Shown here piece after piece: positions 52,192-60,284 of a stretch of 64,000 bases of DNA (its first letter is position 1; the number at the start of each line of letters is the position of its first letter). The notes beneath the pieces are model-generated. The model had not been told where the DNA came from, ran no database searches, and was given only the letters and a program-made list of their open reading frames with translations. The stretch is from positions 1-64,000 of the forward strand of contig JAYFPZ010000004.1 in assembly GCA_034927445.1 (NCBI GenBank), in the 5' to 3' direction. Both the position numbers and the translations under genes were made by a program. Source of the stretch: PHAA01 sp034927445 (lineage in GTDB: Bacteria > Bacillota > Syntrophomonadia > Syntrophomonadales > Syntrophomonadaceae).

Positions 52192-54246
52192 CTATCTTAA
52201 AGTCGCTCCCAGTTTTTCGCTCAGGCTGCTGCAAATCTCATCCATCCTGAGATTGACCTCAGCTTCGGTAAGAGTGCGCTCTTCCGATTGAAAAGTCATT
52301 TTAAAGGCAATGCTCTTGCAGCCGGCCGGCACCTGTTCCCCGCTATAAACATCAAATACGACCACATTTTGCAGCAGATCTCCGCCTTGTTCACTGATGA
52401 TCGCCAACGCCTGGGCCGCTTTGACTGACTGCTCTACTACGATAGCCAGGTCTCTTTCCACGGCTGGATAACGGGTAATCTGTTCCATCATTACCCTCTG
52501 TGCGGATAATTCGTACATGGTTTCAATATCGAGTTCGAAGGCACAGGCGCCCGGTTTAATATCAAAGTTTTGTCTGACCAGGGGATGGATTTCCCCTATA
52601 ATCCCCAGGGTCTTGCCCTTGCAGCCAATGACTGCGGTTCGTCCCGGATGATACCCGGGGGCTTCCGCTTCCTCCCAGTCCAACTCCACTATCCCCAGCT
52701 GGGCCAGCAGGTTTTCAATCACTCCTTTAAGATAAAAGAAGTCCATTTCTACATCCTGCTTGAGCCAGTTGCTTTCCAGTCTGCCGGCGGCGACAGCCCC
52801 CAACTTCAGTACTTCCCGGGGCATCCCTTCAGCCTGCGGATAAAATACGGCGCCCATCTCAAAGAAAGCCAGGCTGCTGTTCTTGCGGGCCAGGTTGCGG
52901 CTGACCGCATCCAGGAGGCCCGGTAAAAGCAGGGTGCGCATAATGCTTTGCTCTTCGGAAAGGGGATTGGCCACCTTAATAACGTCTCTCAGCTTACTGT
53001 CTTCAGGCAGCTGCAGCATATCAAAAAACCGCGGGCTAATGAAACTATAATTAATTGTTTCATAGAAAGAGGTGCTCATCAGGGTTTTGACCCGATCTCT
53101 GAACAACTGAGAGGGAGTCAAGCCCCCATGGGTAGTATTGCCGTAGGGAAGTTCGGCCGGAATCGTGTCGTAGCCGTTCAGGCGGGCGACCTCCTCGATC
53201 AAATCCACTTCCATTTCTATATCCGGCCGGTAGGACGGAACCGTAACCAGCAGATTACCCTCCTGCTCCTGCCATTCAAATTTCAAGTTCCGGATGTAGG
53301 TTTTAATTGTTTCAGTACTTATATCAGTTCCCAGCAAATAATTGACCCGTTCCGGCCTTAATAATACTTGCCGCAGAGGCTCAGGCTCCGGATAACAATC
53401 GGCAATCCCGGCCACTACCTGACCTTCGCCGGTTGCCTGGATTAAAGCTGCGGCCCGATCAACCGCATAAATAACCCCGTTTATATCCGCACCTTTCTCA
53501 AAACGAATCGACGAATCACTGCGCAAGGCCAATTTCCGCGAAGATTTGCGTATGTTGGTGCCTTTGAAGCAGGCGGATTCCAGCAAAACATTGACCGTTG
53601 CCTCACTTATTTCGGTATTCTGCCCCCCCATTATACCGGCCAGAGCCACCGGCCGGCCATTATCGGTAATAAGCAGCATTTCCGGGTCCAGCACCCTTTC
53701 CACATCGTCCAGGGTGATAATTTTCTCATCCGGTTCGGCCCGGCGCACTATAATCCGTTTGGCTTCACTCAGCAGGTCATAGTCGAAGGCGTGCAGCGGC
53801 TGGTTGCATTCCAGCATTACATAATTGGTAACATCCACCACATTATTGATAGGCCGGATACCCGCGCTTAGCAAGCGCGCCTGCATCCAGTCCGGCGAGG
53901 GTTTGATCTTTACATTCTTCACCACCCGGGCGGTATAACGGGGGCAAAGGTCGGGGGCGTCTATCTTAATGTCTATATAGTCATCGATCTGTTCGCCGCT
54001 CTCATTTATATCAATCCCAGGTATTTTAATATCCGTTCCATTCAGGGCTGCCACCTCGCGGGCGAGGTTGATAATCCCCAGGCAGTCTCCCCGGTTGGGC
54101 GTCAAATCCAATTCCAGGATGCTGTCGTTTTGAACTTGTTCTATTCCTTCAATGGCAATTCCGGCCATGGTCAGACGGTGGGCGACTTCCGCCGGGGTCC
54201 ACGAGAAATCCACATAATTTTTCAGCCAATTTATTGAAACTCCCAT
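52192..54246 (-). CDS. pheT: Phenylalanyl-tRNA synthetase beta subunit lacking the OB-fold domain
   Basis: A 684-aa PheT. The usual start (INWLKNYVDFSWTPAEVAHR and LTMAGIAIEGIE) is followed within a few residues by LELDLTPNRGDCLGIINLAR, so the EMAP-II-like tRNA-binding B2 domain (about 110 residues in the roughly 800-aa standard form) is absent. The B3/B4 editing region and the C-terminal anticodon-binding domain are present. With PheS it forms the alpha2beta2 enzyme. AGGAGG precedes the ATG, 11 bp after pheS. Confidence 0.94.
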   Translation of the reverse strand: MGVSINWLKNYVDFSWTPAEVAHRLTMAGIAIEGIEQVQNDSILELDLTPNRGDCLGIINLAREVAALNGTDIKIPGIDINESGEQIDDYIDIKIDAPDLCPRYTARVVKNVKIKPSPDWMQARLLSAGIRPINNVVDVTNYVMLECNQPLHAFDYDLLSEAKRIIVRRAEPDEKIITLDDVERVLDPEMLLITDNGRPVALAGIMGGQNTEISEATVNVLLESACFKGTNIRKSSRKLALRSDSSIRFEKGADINGVIYAVDRAAALIQATGEGQVVAGIADCYPEPEPLRQVLLRPERVNYLLGTDISTETIKTYIRNLKFEWQEQEGNLLVTVPSYRPDIEMEVDLIEEVARLNGYDTIPAELPYGNTTHGGLTPSQLFRDRVKTLMSTSFYETINYSFISPRFFDMLQLPEDSKLRDVIKVANPLSEEQSIMRTLLLPGLLDAVSRNLARKNSSLAFFEMGAVFYPQAEGMPREVLKLGAVAAGRLESNWLKQDVEMDFFYLKGVIENLLAQLGIVELDWEEAEAPGYHPGRTAVIGCKGKTLGIIGEIHPLVRQNFDIKPGACAFELDIETMYELSAQRVMMEQITRYPAVERDLAIVVEQSVKAAQALAIISEQGGDLLQNVVVFDVYSGEQVPAGCKSIAFKMTFQSEERTLTEAEVNLRMDEICSSLSEKLGATLR

Positions 54247-54257
54247 GCTGTTACCTC

Positions 54258-55280
54258 CTAAAATTGTTTAAGGAACCGTTTGTCGTTGTCAAAGAACAAA
54301 CGCAAATCATTGATGCCATATTTGAGCATGGCAATCCTCTCGATGCCCATGCCAAAAGCAAAACCGGTTACCTTTTCAGGATCGTAACCGCCATATTGAA
54401 GAACGCGCGGATTCACCATGCCCGCCCCCAGGATTTCCAGCCATCCGGTGTGGGAACATACCCGGCAGCCTTCACCCTGACAGTGAACGCAGGAGATGTC
54501 CATTTCCGCACTGGGCTCGGTAAAAGGGAAGAAGCTGGGGCGATACCGGACCTTGACCCGCTCGCCAAAAATTTTTTGGGCAAATAACATTAACGTGCCC
54601 TTCAGATTAGCAAAAGTAATCCTTTCGTCAATCACCAGTCCTTCCACCTGATTAAACATGGGGGAGTGGGTGGCGTCATCATCTTTACGATATACTCTCC
54701 CGGGCACGATGATCTTTACGGGAATTTGAGGGGCCAATTTCTCCATGGTGCGCACCTGTACCGGTGAGGTATGAGTTCTTAAAAGCATCTCTTCGGTTAT
54801 GTAGAAGGTATCCTGCATATCCCGGGCCGGATGATCTTTGGGAACATTAAGCGCTTCGAAATTATAGTAGTCGGTCTCAATTTCCGGACCTTCCGCCACA
54901 TCGAAGCCCATACCGATAAAAATAGCCTTGATTTCATCGGTTACCCGGCTGATAGGATGCTTGCCGCCGCCTGCCTGGGGAAGTCCCGGCAGAGTAACAT
55001 CTATCTTTTCATTTTGCAGTTTTGATTCCAATTCCAGCCTTTTTAACTCTGCGGTCCTGTCATCTATCATTTTTTCCAAAATATTCTTGACATCGTTGGC
55101 AACTTTTCCCGCTTCGGCCCTCTCCTCGCCTGCCAGATCCTTCAAGCCTCTGAGGAGCAGGGTTATTTCACCTTTGCGCCCCAGTATTTTCACCTTGATC
55201 TCATTCAGGGCGTCAAAGTCACTGACCTCCGCTATCCTCTTTTCCGTGAGGAGTTTAATCTGCCTTAACCGATCGATCAC
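54258..55280 (-). CDS. pheS: Phenylalanyl-tRNA synthetase alpha subunit
   Basis: A 340-aa class II catalytic subunit: N-terminal coiled coil, GGGKHPISRVTDEIKAIFIG, motif 2 region PGRVYRKDDDATHSPMFNQV, motif 3 GFAFGMGIERIAM. GTG start with AGGAGG seven bases upstream. Controlled by the T-box leader just upstream. Confidence 0.97.
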   Translation of the reverse strand: MIDRLRQIKLLTEKRIAEVSDFDALNEIKVKILGRKGEITLLLRGLKDLAGEERAEAGKVANDVKNILEKMIDDRTAELKRLELESKLQNEKIDVTLPGLPQAGGGKHPISRVTDEIKAIFIGMGFDVAEGPEIETDYYNFEALNVPKDHPARDMQDTFYITEEMLLRTHTSPVQVRTMEKLAPQIPVKIIVPGRVYRKDDDATHSPMFNQVEGLVIDERITFANLKGTLMLFAQKIFGERVKVRYRPSFFPFTEPSAEMDISCVHCQGEGCRVCSHTGWLEILGAGMVNPRVLQYGGYDPEKVTGFAFGMGIERIAMLKYGINDLRLFFDNDKRFLKQF

Positions 55281-55349
55281 TTGCCTTCCTCCTTATTGCC
55301 AGATTATTTATCTTATCCGGGTGGCTTGGCCGACAAACAGCTGATCCAG

Positions 55350-55590
55350 AAAACAAAAATGCCCTCATCCGCAAGGGACGAAAGCTCTGTTCCGTGGTAC
55401 CACCCTAATTAATCGATTTTTTTGCCGTATCAATTATCTTAACACCCGTAACGGAGGGCGCCGGTAAGGCCTACTGCCATTTCAGCCCACTGCTCCCAGG
55501 TGAATTCTTCTGCTCTGGCTTGGCGGCACTCGCAGTCTATGATGCAGCCTCCCTGTAAAGCTTTGCTAAAGCAGTTTACTTGTCCTGATC
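55350..55590 (-). promoter_or_regulatory. T-box leader of pheST
   Basis: On the minus strand the T-box AGGGTGGTACCACGG (55406-55392) is followed by a terminator with stem at 55361-55378 and a T-rich tail (ATTTTTGTTTT). A UUC triplet, Phe codon, occurs in the expected stem I loop in AGAATTCACC. Uncharged tRNA-Phe should stabilise the antiterminator and turn on pheST. The 5' boundary is approximate. Confidence 0.85.
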
Positions 55591-55603
55591 ATTGCATTTA
55601 TAT

Positions 55604-55696
55604 TTATTGATTTACCAAGCGTTTATATAAGAGATAATATATTATGCAGCCAGATGTCTCGAAAAGATGCCACAAATTCTCAGCCTGTTCATACAT
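55604..55696 (-). CDS. YqzL-like microprotein, 30 aa
   Basis: ATG at 55696 with GGAGGG seven bases upstream, TAA at 55606-55604. The peptide has the order AENLWHLFETSG then YYLLYKRL, which resembles the short YqzL family of Firmicutes. Function of that family is unknown. It lies between the methyltransferase gene and the T-box. Without alignment the family call is moderate. Confidence 0.6.
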   Translation of the reverse strand: MYEQAENLWHLFETSGCIIYYLLYKRLVNQ

Positions 55697-55749
55697 TGTT
55701 CTACCCTCCGATTTAGCTCCAAGGAACCAAACAATCCGTAAACTTTAAC

Positions 55750-56553
55750 TTATAAATCAGTCATCTCTGCTCCCGCCTGAAACTGTCTCCGCGCTTCTGC
55801 AACAATTATAGCACATGCTGCCGCCACATTCAAAGAATCAACTTGGGGGTTCATTGGTATGTATGTGAAAATTTTGCATCTTTTTTTCAAGTCCTCACTC
55901 ACTCCCCAGGCTTCACTGCCAAAGATAATGACCAAAGGGAGGCGGTATTTTACGGCAGAATATACATCCCCGCCGCCAATATCCGTGCTCATGAATTGGT
56001 AACCGGCCCTCTCCAGATTATTGCATTGCTCGGCGGATACATCGGAAAAAACCGGGACATCCAAGATAGCCCCCATAGTCGAACGGACCACCTTGGGGTT
56101 GAAAGGATCAACACACCCCGGGCTCAGCAATACTCCGCCCACATCGAAAGCCCAGCAGGTTCTTAGTATGCTGCCCAGATTGCCGGGATCGGAGATCCGG
56201 TCCAGCAATACCAGCATTCCCCTTTGGTTTACCACGGCCTCCCACGACCAAACCGGTTTTTTGACTAGGGCCGCTATTCCCTGGGGCTCTTCGGTATTGC
56301 AAATATACTTCATCAGCCGGGGCTCAATCATAAAGCAATCGGCCCATCCCTCCGCCCGGCTGCAGTCCGAGCTATCTTCCGCCATACCCTGTTCCTGAAA
56401 AACCGCCTGAACCAATTCCGGCTTATCCAGGGCTTCTGCGACCGCACGGCGGCCCTCAACCAGAAAAAGACCCTGGGCATCCCGATATTTCTTGTGCTTT
56501 AAACTGGAGGCCAGTTTTATGAATTGATTATCCTGGGAGCTGATTATCTTCAT
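55750..56553 (-). CDS. SpoU/TrmH-family RNA methyltransferase
   Basis: A 267-aa trefoil-knot methyltransferase with an N-terminal substrate-binding domain. The three SPOUT motifs are LLDRISDPGNLGSILRTCWA, VIIFGSEAWGVS and IPMNPQVDSLNVAAACAI. It 2'-O-methylates a ribose in rRNA or tRNA; the target is not evident. ATG has AAGGA at 10 bases. The position next to pheST and rplT is common in Clostridia. Confidence 0.92.
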   Translation of the reverse strand: MKIISSQDNQFIKLASSLKHKKYRDAQGLFLVEGRRAVAEALDKPELVQAVFQEQGMAEDSSDCSRAEGWADCFMIEPRLMKYICNTEEPQGIAALVKKPVWSWEAVVNQRGMLVLLDRISDPGNLGSILRTCWAFDVGGVLLSPGCVDPFNPKVVRSTMGAILDVPVFSDVSAEQCNNLERAGYQFMSTDIGGGDVYSAVKYRLPLVIIFGSEAWGVSEDLKKRCKIFTYIPMNPQVDSLNVAAACAIIVAEARRQFQAGAEMTDL

Positions 56554-56590
56554 AATACGCTATCCTTAAGCCGGGGACGAATTCTGATTG

Positions 56591-56622
56591 ATAAAAAAAG
56601 CATGGCTTACGGCCATACTTTT
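56591..56622 (-). terminator. Terminator of infC-rpmI-rplT
   Basis: On the minus strand AAAAGTATGGC and GCCATGCTTTT form a stem (GTATGGC/GCCATGC) with a 5-nt loop and a run of seven T, 26 bp after the rplT stop. Confidence 0.85.
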
Positions 56623-56647
56623 TAATGATTCTGATCAGCACCGGCAA

Positions 56648-57001
56648 CTAAACTGATTTTTTGGCCACATCCGCCAGCGCGGAAAATCCCTGGGGATCGC
56701 TAATAGCCAATTCGGCCAGCACTTTGCGGTTGATGTCAACTCCCGCCACCTTCAATCCATGCACCATCCGGCTGTAGGTAGTGCCATTGTCACGGGCGGC
56801 CGCATTAATACGGGCAATCCATAACTGCCGAAACTCTCTCTTTTTAAGTTTTCTATGGGCATAGGCATAAGCCCCGGATTTCATGACCTGTTCATTGGCT
56901 ACGCGGTATAATTTGGATTTGCTGCCGATGTATCCTTTGGCCAGTTTAAGTATTTTTTTATGTCTTCTGTGAGCTGTAACTCCACGTTTTACTCTTGGCA
57001 T
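56648..57001 (-). CDS. rplT: Large-subunit ribosomal protein bL20
   Basis: A 117-aa basic protein with MPRVKRGVTAHRRHKKILKL and KREFRQLWIARINAAARDNG, both family hallmarks. Besides its ribosomal role it represses the infC operon by binding the leader. GGGAGGA precedes the ATG. Confidence 0.97.
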   Translation of the reverse strand: MPRVKRGVTAHRRHKKILKLAKGYIGSKSKLYRVANEQVMKSGAYAYAHRKLKKREFRQLWIARINAAARDNGTTYSRMVHGLKVAGVDINRKVLAELAISDPQGFSALADVAKKSV

Positions 57002-57019
57002 AACAAGTCCTCCCTTTAT

Positions 57020-57217
57020 CTATTTGTAAGGAATTAATTTGGAGATTCCCTTTTGTTCAACTTCGCTTACCAGTCCGGCTTTGCGTAATTTTCTTTTCCT
57101 TTTCGGACTCTTGCTGCTGAGCAAGTGGCTGGCGTAAGCTTTGGCTCTTTTGATCATACCGCTGCCGGTCTTTTTGAACCTTTTGGCCGCTCCGCGGTGG
57201 GTTTTCATTTTAGGCAT
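57020..57217 (-). CDS. rpmI: Large-subunit ribosomal protein bL35
   Basis: A 65-aa protein with MPKMKTHRGAAKRFKKTGSG and the basic KSPKRKRKLRK stretch. AAGGAGG before the ATG; 18 bp to rplT and 14 bp from infC. Confidence 0.97.
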   Translation of the reverse strand: MPKMKTHRGAAKRFKKTGSGMIKRAKAYASHLLSSKSPKRKRKLRKAGLVSEVEQKGISKLIPYK

Positions 57218-57231
57218 GGATTTACCTCCTT

Positions 57232-57750
57232 TTAATCATTTTCTATTTTAGGTATAAGTATCATAACCATGTTTCTTCCTTCAACTTTAGGCTGTTTTTC
57301 AATGGCGGAGATATCCGCCAACTCCTGGGCCAGTTGAATGCAAAGCTTCTCTCCCAATTCCGGGTGCGTTATCTGGCGGCCCCGAAACATTATGGTAAAT
57401 TTGAGCTTATCTCCAGCAGTAAGAAATTTTCGGGCATTCCTGGCTTTGACCTGAAAATCGTGTTCTTCGATATTGGGCCTCATTTTTACTTCTTTGATGG
57501 AAATAATCTTCTGCTTCTTGCGGGACTCTTTTTCCCGTTTGCTCTGCTCAAACTTAAACTTGCCATAATCCATCATGCGGCACACAGGCGGTTTAGCTGA
57601 AGGAGCCACTTCAACCAGGTCGACTCCTCTTTCTTCAGCCATAGCCAATGCTTCACGGATGGGAACGATACCAAGTTGTTCGCCGTCTTCACTAACTAAT
57701 CTGACTTCCTTTACTCGGATATCCTCATTGATTCTCCAATCCTTGCTGAT
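57232..57750 (-). CDS. infC: Translation initiation factor IF-3, probable AUC start
   Basis: A 172-aa IF-3: N-domain WRINEDIRVKEVRLV, linker with MMDYGKFKFEQ, C-domain ITHPELGEKL. The Shine-Dalgarno GGGAGGTGA (57767-57759) is correctly spaced (8 bases) from an ATC codon at 57750 followed by SKDW; the nearest normal start, TTG at 57768, overlaps the Shine-Dalgarno itself. infC genes commonly use AUU or AUC for IF-3 autoregulation. Confidence 0.93.
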   Translation of the reverse strand: MSKDWRINEDIRVKEVRLVSEDGEQLGIVPIREALAMAEERGVDLVEVAPSAKPPVCRMMDYGKFKFEQSKREKESRKKQKIISIKEVKMRPNIEEHDFQVKARNARKFLTAGDKLKFTIMFRGRQITHPELGEKLCIQLAQELADISAIEKQPKVEGRNMVMILIPKIEND

Positions 57751-57774
57751 AAGAAATTCACCTCCCAATTAACT

Positions 57775-57945
57775 AAAAAAGCGGGTTCCCAAAACCCGCT
57801 TCCAAATGCAATAACAGATTGAACCCCTTGGGTCAATTGCTCTCTATCACCCAAGCATCACTATAATCTGTTCTTGATAACCTTACGAACCTCGGTTGTA
57901 AGGTGAGAAGCAAGGCTCCTGCTTTCTATGTCCATAAAAGATTAA
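57775..57945 (-). promoter_or_regulatory. L20 leader (infC-rpmI-rplT autoregulatory element)
   Basis: Between thrS and infC the minus strand holds AAGCAGGAGCCTTGCTTCTC, then AACAGATT (complement of 57872-57865) that can pair with AATCTGTT (complement of 57820-57813), and a terminal hairpin GCGGGTT/AACCCGC at 57781-57799 followed by TTTTTTAG. This order matches the Firmicutes L20 leader, in which L20 binding promotes termination. Boundary on the 5' side is approximate. Confidence 0.85.
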
Positions 57946-57980
57946 CATACCATTATTAAAAAATCAACCTCTATTGGCAA

Positions 57981-59891
57981 CTACCTGATGCTTTTGTCCA
58001 AAATTTCTGTTTGAAGCATGGCCGTAAATTCGTCTAAAGCCATAGCCCCCAGGTCACCCTCTTTGCGATGACGGACCGCCACGCTGCCGGCTTCGATTTC
58101 TTTATCGCCTATTACCAGAAGATACGGTATTTTCTGCAATTGGCCCTCTCGTATCTTATAGCCGATTTTCTCACTGCGTTTATCAATCTCCACGCGTATT
58201 CCCGCAGATTTCAACTGGGCCAGGGTCTGCTCCGCATAATCATGCTGCCTTTCAGTCAGGGGCAGGATGCGGACCTGGACCGGTGCCAGCCAGGCTGGAA
58301 ACGCTCCGGCGAAGTGTTCGGTCAATATGCCGATAAACCTTTCCATACTGCCGTAGATAACCCGATGGATCATAACCGGCCGGTGTTTTTCGCCGTCTTC
58401 TCCGATATAGGCCAGATCGAATTTTTCCGGCATTTGAAAATCCAGCTGAATCGTTCCGCACTGCCAGGTACGATCCAGGGAATCCTGCAGGTGAAAATCT
58501 ATCTTGGGGCCGTAGAAGGCGCCATCGCCCTCGTTAATCTTGTAATCCAGTCCTTTCTTCTCCAGGGCTTGCTGGAGGGCACCGGTAGCTAAATCCCATT
58601 GTTCCTGTGAACCCATCGAATTCTCCGGACGGGTCGAAAGCTCAACATGATAACTGAACCCGAACTGGGTATAGAAGGTATCGATCAGGTTCATTACCCC
58701 GTTTATCTCATCAATTATTTGCTCAGGCAGCATAAATATGTGGGCGTCATCCTGGGTAAAGGCCCGCACTCGCATAAGTCCGTGCAAGACCCCGGACATT
58801 TCATGCCGGTGTACCAGTCCCATCTCACCAATCCTAAGCGGTAATTCCCGGTAGCTGTGCAGGTTTTGCTTATAAACCAGTATTCCTCCCGGGCAGTTCA
58901 TAGGTTTGACCGCATAATCCTCTTCATCTATCTTGGTAAAATACATATTGTCCTGGTAGTGGTCCCAGTGTCCGGAACGATGCCAGAGATCGGTATTCAA
59001 TATAATGGGAGTACGGATCTCCTGATAACCGGCTTTCTCATGCTGCTCCCGCCAATACTTCTCCAATTCGTTTCTTAAAACCATGCCCTTGGGCAGGAAA
59101 AACGGGAACCCCGGTCCTTCGTCCAGCAGCACAAACAGTCCCAGTTCTTTGCCGAGTTTGCGGTGGTCGCGTTTTTTGGCTTCTTCCAGTTTGTTTAAGT
59201 AATCGTCCAGCAGGGCTTGTTTGGGAAATGAAGTGGCATAAATGCGCTGCAGCATTTTATTATTCTCGCTCCCCCGCCAGTAAGCCCCGGCCAGGCTCAT
59301 CAGCTTGATCGCTTTTAGTCTACCCGTTGCCGGTACGTGCGGCCCGGCGCAAAGATCCACAAATTCTCCCTGCTGATAGAGACTGATTATCGCGTCTTCA
59401 GGCAGATCTTGAATCAGTTCAACCTTGTAGTCTTCATTGCGTTCGGCGAAAAACTTAATAGCTTCATCCCGGGGCATTTCCTTCCGGACGATGGGATAAT
59501 TGCTCTTGATAATGGCCTGCATTTCCTTTTCTATGGCTGCAAAATCTTCGGGGGTAAAGGTATGATCAGTATCGAAATCATAATAAAAGCCCTTGTCCAC
59601 CGCAGGACCAATGGCGAATTTGGTATTAGGCCACAACCGTTTCACTGCCTGGGCCATCACATGGGATGATGAATGGCGGTACACCTGACGGCCTCTCTCA
59701 TCCTCAAAGTCAATAAATTCAAGTTCTCCGTCGCTATCAATTACAGCCGCCAAATCCGTCACCTTGCCATTAAACACAGCGGCAAGTGAATTCTTCGCCA
59801 GCTTGGGACTGATGCTCTCCGCAATCTGTAAAAGGCTGATCCTTTCCGGAAATTCTTTCTGGCTTCCATCTTTCAAGCTGATATGTATCAT
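57981..59891 (-). CDS. thrS: Threonyl-tRNA synthetase
   Basis: A 636-aa ThrRS of standard length: TGS domain (LKDGSQKEFPERISLLQIAE), second additional editing domain with RHSSSHVMAQAVKRLWP, class II core (MNCPGGILVYKQ, RIGEMGLVHRHEMSGVLHG, RVRAFTQDDAHIF) and a C-terminal anticodon-binding domain. ATG at 59891 with GGGAGG; a TTG at 59906 overlaps that site. No T-box was recognised upstream. Confidence 0.97.
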   Translation of the reverse strand: MIHISLKDGSQKEFPERISLLQIAESISPKLAKNSLAAVFNGKVTDLAAVIDSDGELEFIDFEDERGRQVYRHSSSHVMAQAVKRLWPNTKFAIGPAVDKGFYYDFDTDHTFTPEDFAAIEKEMQAIIKSNYPIVRKEMPRDEAIKFFAERNEDYKVELIQDLPEDAIISLYQQGEFVDLCAGPHVPATGRLKAIKLMSLAGAYWRGSENNKMLQRIYATSFPKQALLDDYLNKLEEAKKRDHRKLGKELGLFVLLDEGPGFPFFLPKGMVLRNELEKYWREQHEKAGYQEIRTPIILNTDLWHRSGHWDHYQDNMYFTKIDEEDYAVKPMNCPGGILVYKQNLHSYRELPLRIGEMGLVHRHEMSGVLHGLMRVRAFTQDDAHIFMLPEQIIDEINGVMNLIDTFYTQFGFSYHVELSTRPENSMGSQEQWDLATGALQQALEKKGLDYKINEGDGAFYGPKIDFHLQDSLDRTWQCGTIQLDFQMPEKFDLAYIGEDGEKHRPVMIHRVIYGSMERFIGILTEHFAGAFPAWLAPVQVRILPLTERQHDYAEQTLAQLKSAGIRVEIDKRSEKIGYKIREGQLQKIPYLLVIGDKEIEAGSVAVRHRKEGDLGAMALDEFTAMLQTEILDKSIR

Positions 59892-59964
59892 ATTTGCGCC
59901 TCCCAAAAATAGCAGGAATCTTTATTACTATCTAAACAGAATATCAGATTTTACAAACCCGCGC

Positions 59965-59992
59965 AAACTAAAAGGCTGAGTCCAGCTCAGCC
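59965..59992 (-). terminator. Terminator of ytxC, displaced by the inverted-repeat element
   Basis: GGCTGAG and CTCAGCC form a 7-bp stem followed by TTTTAGTTT on the minus strand. It stands between ytxC and thrS but is separated from the ytxC stop by the 276-bp element. Confidence 0.7.
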
Positions 59993-59994
59993 AT

Positions 59995-60270
59995 AGGTGT
60001 AAGGGAGCCGAACTCCGTCGCCTGTCAGCGGCCCTGTTCGGCGCTTTTCGCCTTGTTGTCCTTGCTTTGCACTAGCAAAGCGGCGTCCGCCGCGACGAAA
60101 ATCGCTCAAACATTTCTCGCTGACAGGTGCAAGCAGTTTTAACGGAGCGGATTTTTGGTCAGACAAGTAAAATCTCGCAGCTAATACTGGCGGTATTTGC
60201 AAGAGATTTTCCGCAGTATGAGCGGAAATCCGCCCGTTAAAACCGACGGGGGTTCGACTCCCTTATACCT
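59995..60270. mobile_element. 276-bp non-coding element of nested inverted repeats
   Basis: The ends AGGTGTAAGGGAGCCGAACT and the complement of ACTCCCTTATACCT form 26-bp imperfect terminal inverted repeats closing with CGACGG/CCGTCG. Inside are two large stem-loops: CCTGTCAGCG (60021) with CGCTGACAGG (60118), and TTTTAACGGAGCGGATTT (60137) with AAATCCGCCCGTTAAAA (60226). Each contains smaller hairpins (GCTTTGC/GCAAAGC; AAAATCTC/GAGATTTT). No ORF. It lies between the ytxC stop and its terminator. Confidence 0.7.
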
Positions 60271-60284
60271 AATCTAAATCAATT

